Assembly: GCF_900116605.1 (NCBI RefSeq)
Contig: NZ_FPBC01000017.1
Location: 1 to 64,000, forward strand
Direction of reading: 5' to 3'
Length of the DNA: 64,000 bases
Source of the DNA: Pseudomonas marincola
GTDB taxonomy: Bacteria; Pseudomonadota; Gammaproteobacteria; Pseudomonadales; Pseudomonadaceae
A model generated the notes under the pieces. The model had not been told where the DNA came from. It searched no databases and saw nothing but the letters and a program-made list of their open reading frames with translations. The translations under genes and the position numbers were made by a program. Shown piece by piece: positions 61,407 to 64,000 of this stretch (the stretch's first letter is position 1; every line of letters begins with the position of its first letter).

Positions 61407-62867
61407 TTAACGACCTGCCAGAACAGGCACCACGCGCGGCCACATGACCTCGCCGAGGATGGTCAGCAGGCCAATCGCACCGGCAATCCAATACCAGCCG
61501 GCTATCGGATCAAAGCCCAGCCAGCCAAGGGCATTGAGGAACACGATCATGATCAGCACCGGCGATACGTAGCGCACCATGAACAACCACAGCGCGTAGC
61601 CGAATGGCGGCAAGTCGAGCTCTTCACGCATGATCTCGTCACGCAGTGCGTAGCCCGCCAGCAACACGATGAAGATCCCGCCCAGCGGCATCATCCAGCG
61701 AGATGTCAGGTAGTCCAGCCAGTCGAAGAAGTTCTTGCCCATCGGCGTCCAGCCGGCCATGAGGTTGAACGACAGCATCGCCAGCATGCTGATGACCAGC
61801 AACACCGCACCCGAAACCAGCGCAGCCTTGATCCGGCTAACCCCGTGCTTCTCGTTGAGGTAGGCAACCGTTGCTTCGATCATCGAGATGGCTGAAGTCA
61901 GCGCTGCGATCGACACCATGGCAAAAAACAGAACGCCGAACACGGTGCCCATTGGCATTTGCTGGAAGGCCAGCGGCAGGCTCATAAAGATCAGGCCCGG
62001 CCCGGCGCTCGGGCTCATGCCGTTGGCAAAGATGATCGGGAAAATTGCCAGACCCGCCAGCAGTGCCACAGCCGTGTCGCAGATGGCCACCATGAACGTG
62101 GTGCGCGCAATGGACTGACCATCCGGGATGTAGGAGCCATAAGTGAGGATCGCACCCGAGGCCAGGCTCAGGGTGAAGAACGCGTGGCCCAATGCCGCCA
62201 GCAAAGCTTCACCGGTGATTTTCGAGGCATCAAAGGTGAACAGGAAGTCGAAGCCAGCCGAGAAACTGCCGCTGCTGTAGGCATAACCCACCAGCGCGAC
62301 CAACATTACCGCGAGGCCCGGCATCATCCAGCGAACCGAGTTCTCGATGCCCTTCTGCACGCCCTTGGCGACGATCCACAGGGTTAGCAAAGCAACCAGC
62401 ACACTCCAACCGCCCAACTGCCAGGGATTGGCGTTGTGCGCCTCGAATGCAGCGCCGAGTGCCTCAACACTGGTGGCCGCCAGCGAGCCGTCGAGCATTT
62501 TCCAGGTGTAGGCAAACGCCCAGCCCGCGACGACCACGTAGAAGCACAAGATCATGAAGCCTGCGAGCATGGCCATGCCGCCGACGGCTTTCCACAACGG
62601 GTTACCGGCGTTTTCTTTGACCACGCGGCCAATGGCGTCAATCGGGCTGCCGCGACCACGGCGACCAATGGCGATCTCGGTCATCATGACCGGAATACCG
62701 ATGGCCAGAATACAGGCAAGGTACATCAGCACGAAGGCACCGCCGCCGTACTCGCCTGTGATATAGGGGAATTTCCAGATGTTACCCAGCCCTACCGCAG
62801 AGCCAGTTGCCGCAAGGATAAAGCCCCAGCGTGAGAGCCAGAGGTTTTTAGGTGTAGCTCGGGTCAT
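61407..62867 (-). CDS. Sodium-dependent transporter (neurotransmitter:sodium symporter family)
   Basis: 486 aa, about 12 helices, LeuT/TnaT-like. Helix 1 sodium site WGFILAATGSAVGLGNIWKFPYITGEYGGGAF; helix 6 break ASGAILTYGSY. Downstream of maiA/FAA hydrolase in the same direction, so tyrosine or another aromatic amino acid is a reasonable guess; several bacterial homologues carry these. Confidence 0.88.
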   Translation of the reverse strand: MTRATPKNLWLSRWGFILAATGSAVGLGNIWKFPYITGEYGGGAFVLMYLACILAIGIPVMMTEIAIGRRGRGSPIDAIGRVVKENAGNPLWKAVGGMAMLAGFMILCFYVVVAGWAFAYTWKMLDGSLAATSVEALGAAFEAHNANPWQLGGWSVLVALLTLWIVAKGVQKGIENSVRWMMPGLAVMLVALVGYAYSSGSFSAGFDFLFTFDASKITGEALLAALGHAFFTLSLASGAILTYGSYIPDGQSIARTTFMVAICDTAVALLAGLAIFPIIFANGMSPSAGPGLIFMSLPLAFQQMPMGTVFGVLFFAMVSIAALTSAISMIEATVAYLNEKHGVSRIKAALVSGAVLLVISMLAMLSFNLMAGWTPMGKNFFDWLDYLTSRWMMPLGGIFIVLLAGYALRDEIMREELDLPPFGYALWLFMVRYVSPVLIMIVFLNALGWLGFDPIAGWYWIAGAIGLLTILGEVMWPRVVPVLAGR

Positions 62868-63028
62868 ACGTCACCTGTTGTTTTTATCTGTGACGGAATC
62901 GAACCCGTCGCACTCGTGGTGCGACGGAATGTAGAGGGCCCAGACAAACGCGCGTTCACGCTGCGCTATGGAGCGCAGCAATGACTGCTAAACGTTTGCA
63001 TGTGGCGCCCCGCAAGGTCGGATAAACC

Positions 63029-63679
63029 TTATTCTGCGTCGGGTTGCACCTCGGGAGCCGCCTGTTTAAAGGCATCGAGAGCTTCACAACGCGCCGTCAT
63101 GGCAAGAATGCGTGGGTACGCATCGAGGTCACAGTTAAAACGGCGCGCATTGTACACCTGTGGGATCAAACAGGCTTCGAAAAATCCGGGACGCTGACCA
63201 AGGGACAATTTGCCATCAAAGACCGCGAGCCCCGCCTCGATCGCTTTGAAGCCGGTGTGCAGCCAATGTTGATACCACGCGGTTTTCTGCTCATCACTGA
63301 CATCCAACTCGCCAGACAGATAACGCAATACCCGCAGATTGTTCAGCGGATGCATCTCGCAGGCGATGTGCAGCGCCAGCGCCCGCACCTGTGCCCTCGC
63401 AGCAGGCTCGGCGGGCAGCAAGGCCGGCACCGGATAGACTTCTTCGAGGTACTCCAGAATAGCCAGCGACTGCGCGATGCGCACATCACCGTCGACCAAC
63501 AACGGCAGCAATGCCTGCGGATTGAGCGCCTGATACTCGGGGCTTAATTGCTGGCCGCCATCACGAACCAGGTGAACCGGCAATTGCCGGTAACCCAAAC
63601 CCTTGAGATTAAGCGCAATCCGCACCCTGTACGCCGCGCTGGAACGCCAGTAGGAATAGAGCGTCAGCTCATGGCTCAT
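63029..63679 (-). CDS. maiA: Maleylacetoacetate isomerase
   Basis: Zeta-class glutathione transferase, 216 aa, isomerising maleylacetoacetate to fumarylacetoacetate. SSAAYRVRIALNLKG is the zeta signature containing the catalytic Ser, followed by NPQALLPLLVDG and QSLAILEYLEE. Overlaps the preceding gene by 11 bp. Confidence 0.94.
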   Translation of the reverse strand: MSHELTLYSYWRSSAAYRVRIALNLKGLGYRQLPVHLVRDGGQQLSPEYQALNPQALLPLLVDGDVRIAQSLAILEYLEEVYPVPALLPAEPAARAQVRALALHIACEMHPLNNLRVLRYLSGELDVSDEQKTAWYQHWLHTGFKAIEAGLAVFDGKLSLGQRPGFFEACLIPQVYNARRFNCDLDAYPRILAMTARCEALDAFKQAAPEVQPDAE

Positions 63680-64000
63680 AGCGTTCTACAGCCTGATCAA
63701 TAGCGCCAAACAGACTGTGGCCCGCCGCATCGAACATTTCGATACGGACCCGATCACCGAACTTGAGGAACGGTGTTTTAGCTTCGCCCTGCTCGATGAT
63801 TTCAAGCATGCGCTTCTCGGCCAGGCAAGAAGACCCGGCGCTGCGGTCGTAGTTGGAAACGGTGCCCGAACCAATGATCGTACCACTGCCCAGCGGCCGG
63901 CTTTTCGCGGCATGCGCCACCAGCGTTGGGAAATTGAAGGTCATGTCGGTGCCGGCATCCGGCTGGCCGAATAACTGACCGTTGATGTGCGACACCAATG
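63669..64000 (-). CDS. Fumarylacetoacetate hydrolase-family protein, C-terminal part
   Basis: Only the last 110 residues are in the window; the gene continues past 64000. It has SRPLGSGTIIGSGTVSN, SSCLAEKRMLEIIEQG and FGDRVRIEMFDAAG. This matches the roughly 330-aa FAA hydrolases that serve homogentisate pathways, not the 430-aa FahA type. With maiA it would finish tyrosine degradation to fumarate and acetoacetate. Confidence 0.85.
   Translation of the reverse strand, partial: LVSHINGQLFGQPDAGTDMTFNFPTLVAHAAKSRPLGSGTIIGSGTVSNYDRSAGSSCLAEKRMLEIIEQGEAKTPFLKFGDRVRIEMFDAAGHSLFGAIDQAVERYEP

Overview
The window is chromosomal DNA of a gammaproteobacterium, very probably a Pseudomonas. The evidence is gene content and order: aotJQMOP-argR, acsA, an itaconate-degradation cluster and phhR/phhABC follow one another as in P. 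aeruginosa PA0893-PA0870, and a gcl-hyi-glxR-ttuD-pyk operon and an Entner-Doudoroff cluster are laid out as in other pseudomonads. A fused glucosylglycerol-phosphate synthase/phosphatase (43293-45572) points to a salt-tolerant lineage of the kind that makes glucosylglycerol (P. mendocina and P. anguilliseptica relatives). I read no tRNA, rRNA, CRISPR array or prophage; the only mobile DNA seen is the edge of an IS5-type element at the left end.

Layout: 1-1.0 kb, IS edge and an orphan periplasmic binding protein; 1.1-2.1 kb, moaA; 2.4-11.5 kb, glyoxylate/glycerate pathway (TetR regulator, HbpS/GlcG-like protein, gcl, hyi, glxR, ttuD, pyk) and a urea transporter; 11.6-12.5 kb, voltage-gated-type K+ channel; 12.5-18.0 kb, arginine/ornithine ABC transporter with ArgR; 18.5-20.5 kb, acetyl-CoA synthetase; 20.7-35.2 kb, a composite dicarboxylate catabolic locus; 35.6-40.2 kb, small EF-hand lipoprotein and phenylalanine hydroxylase system; 40.3-47.1 kb, membrane proteins, glucosylglycerol synthesis and small proteins; 47.2-55.1 kb, Entner-Doudoroff enzymes with HexR; 55.1-59.1 kb, metal-responsive regulator/efflux pair, LysR regulator, ArfB and a membrane hydrolase; 59.1-64 kb, chemoreceptor, Na+-dependent amino-acid symporter and the end of the tyrosine/homogentisate pathway (maiA, FAA hydrolase).

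The most unusual region is 20.7-35.2 kb. The itaconate set (itaconyl-CoA hydratase, acyl-CoA dehydrogenase, MmgE/PrpD protein, CoA-transferase, citramalyl-CoA lyase, TRAP binding protein, LysR regulator) is present. A second set (TRAP binding protein, LysR regulator, class III CoA-transferase, HMG-CoA-lyase-type enzyme) lies inside it, between the first TRAP binding protein and the single TRAP membrane pair dctQM. Regulator, binding protein and CoA-transferase are therefore each present twice with divergent sequences, and the two C-C lyases come from unrelated families. This looks like two substrate modules sharing one membrane transporter and feeding acetyl-CoA metabolism; the substrate of the inner module is not known from sequence.

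Regulatory signals that can be read include a TGTATACA operator repeated in the gcl region, twin GACCATGGTC palindromes upstream of acsA, LysR-type dyads in both divergent LysR promoters, an ArgR-type site before aotJ, a PhhR/TyrR-type box before phhA, HexR-like sites, a 19-bp-spacer MerR-type promoter, several bidirectional terminators, and a strong minus-strand terminator at 35.27 kb suggesting an unannotated small RNA.
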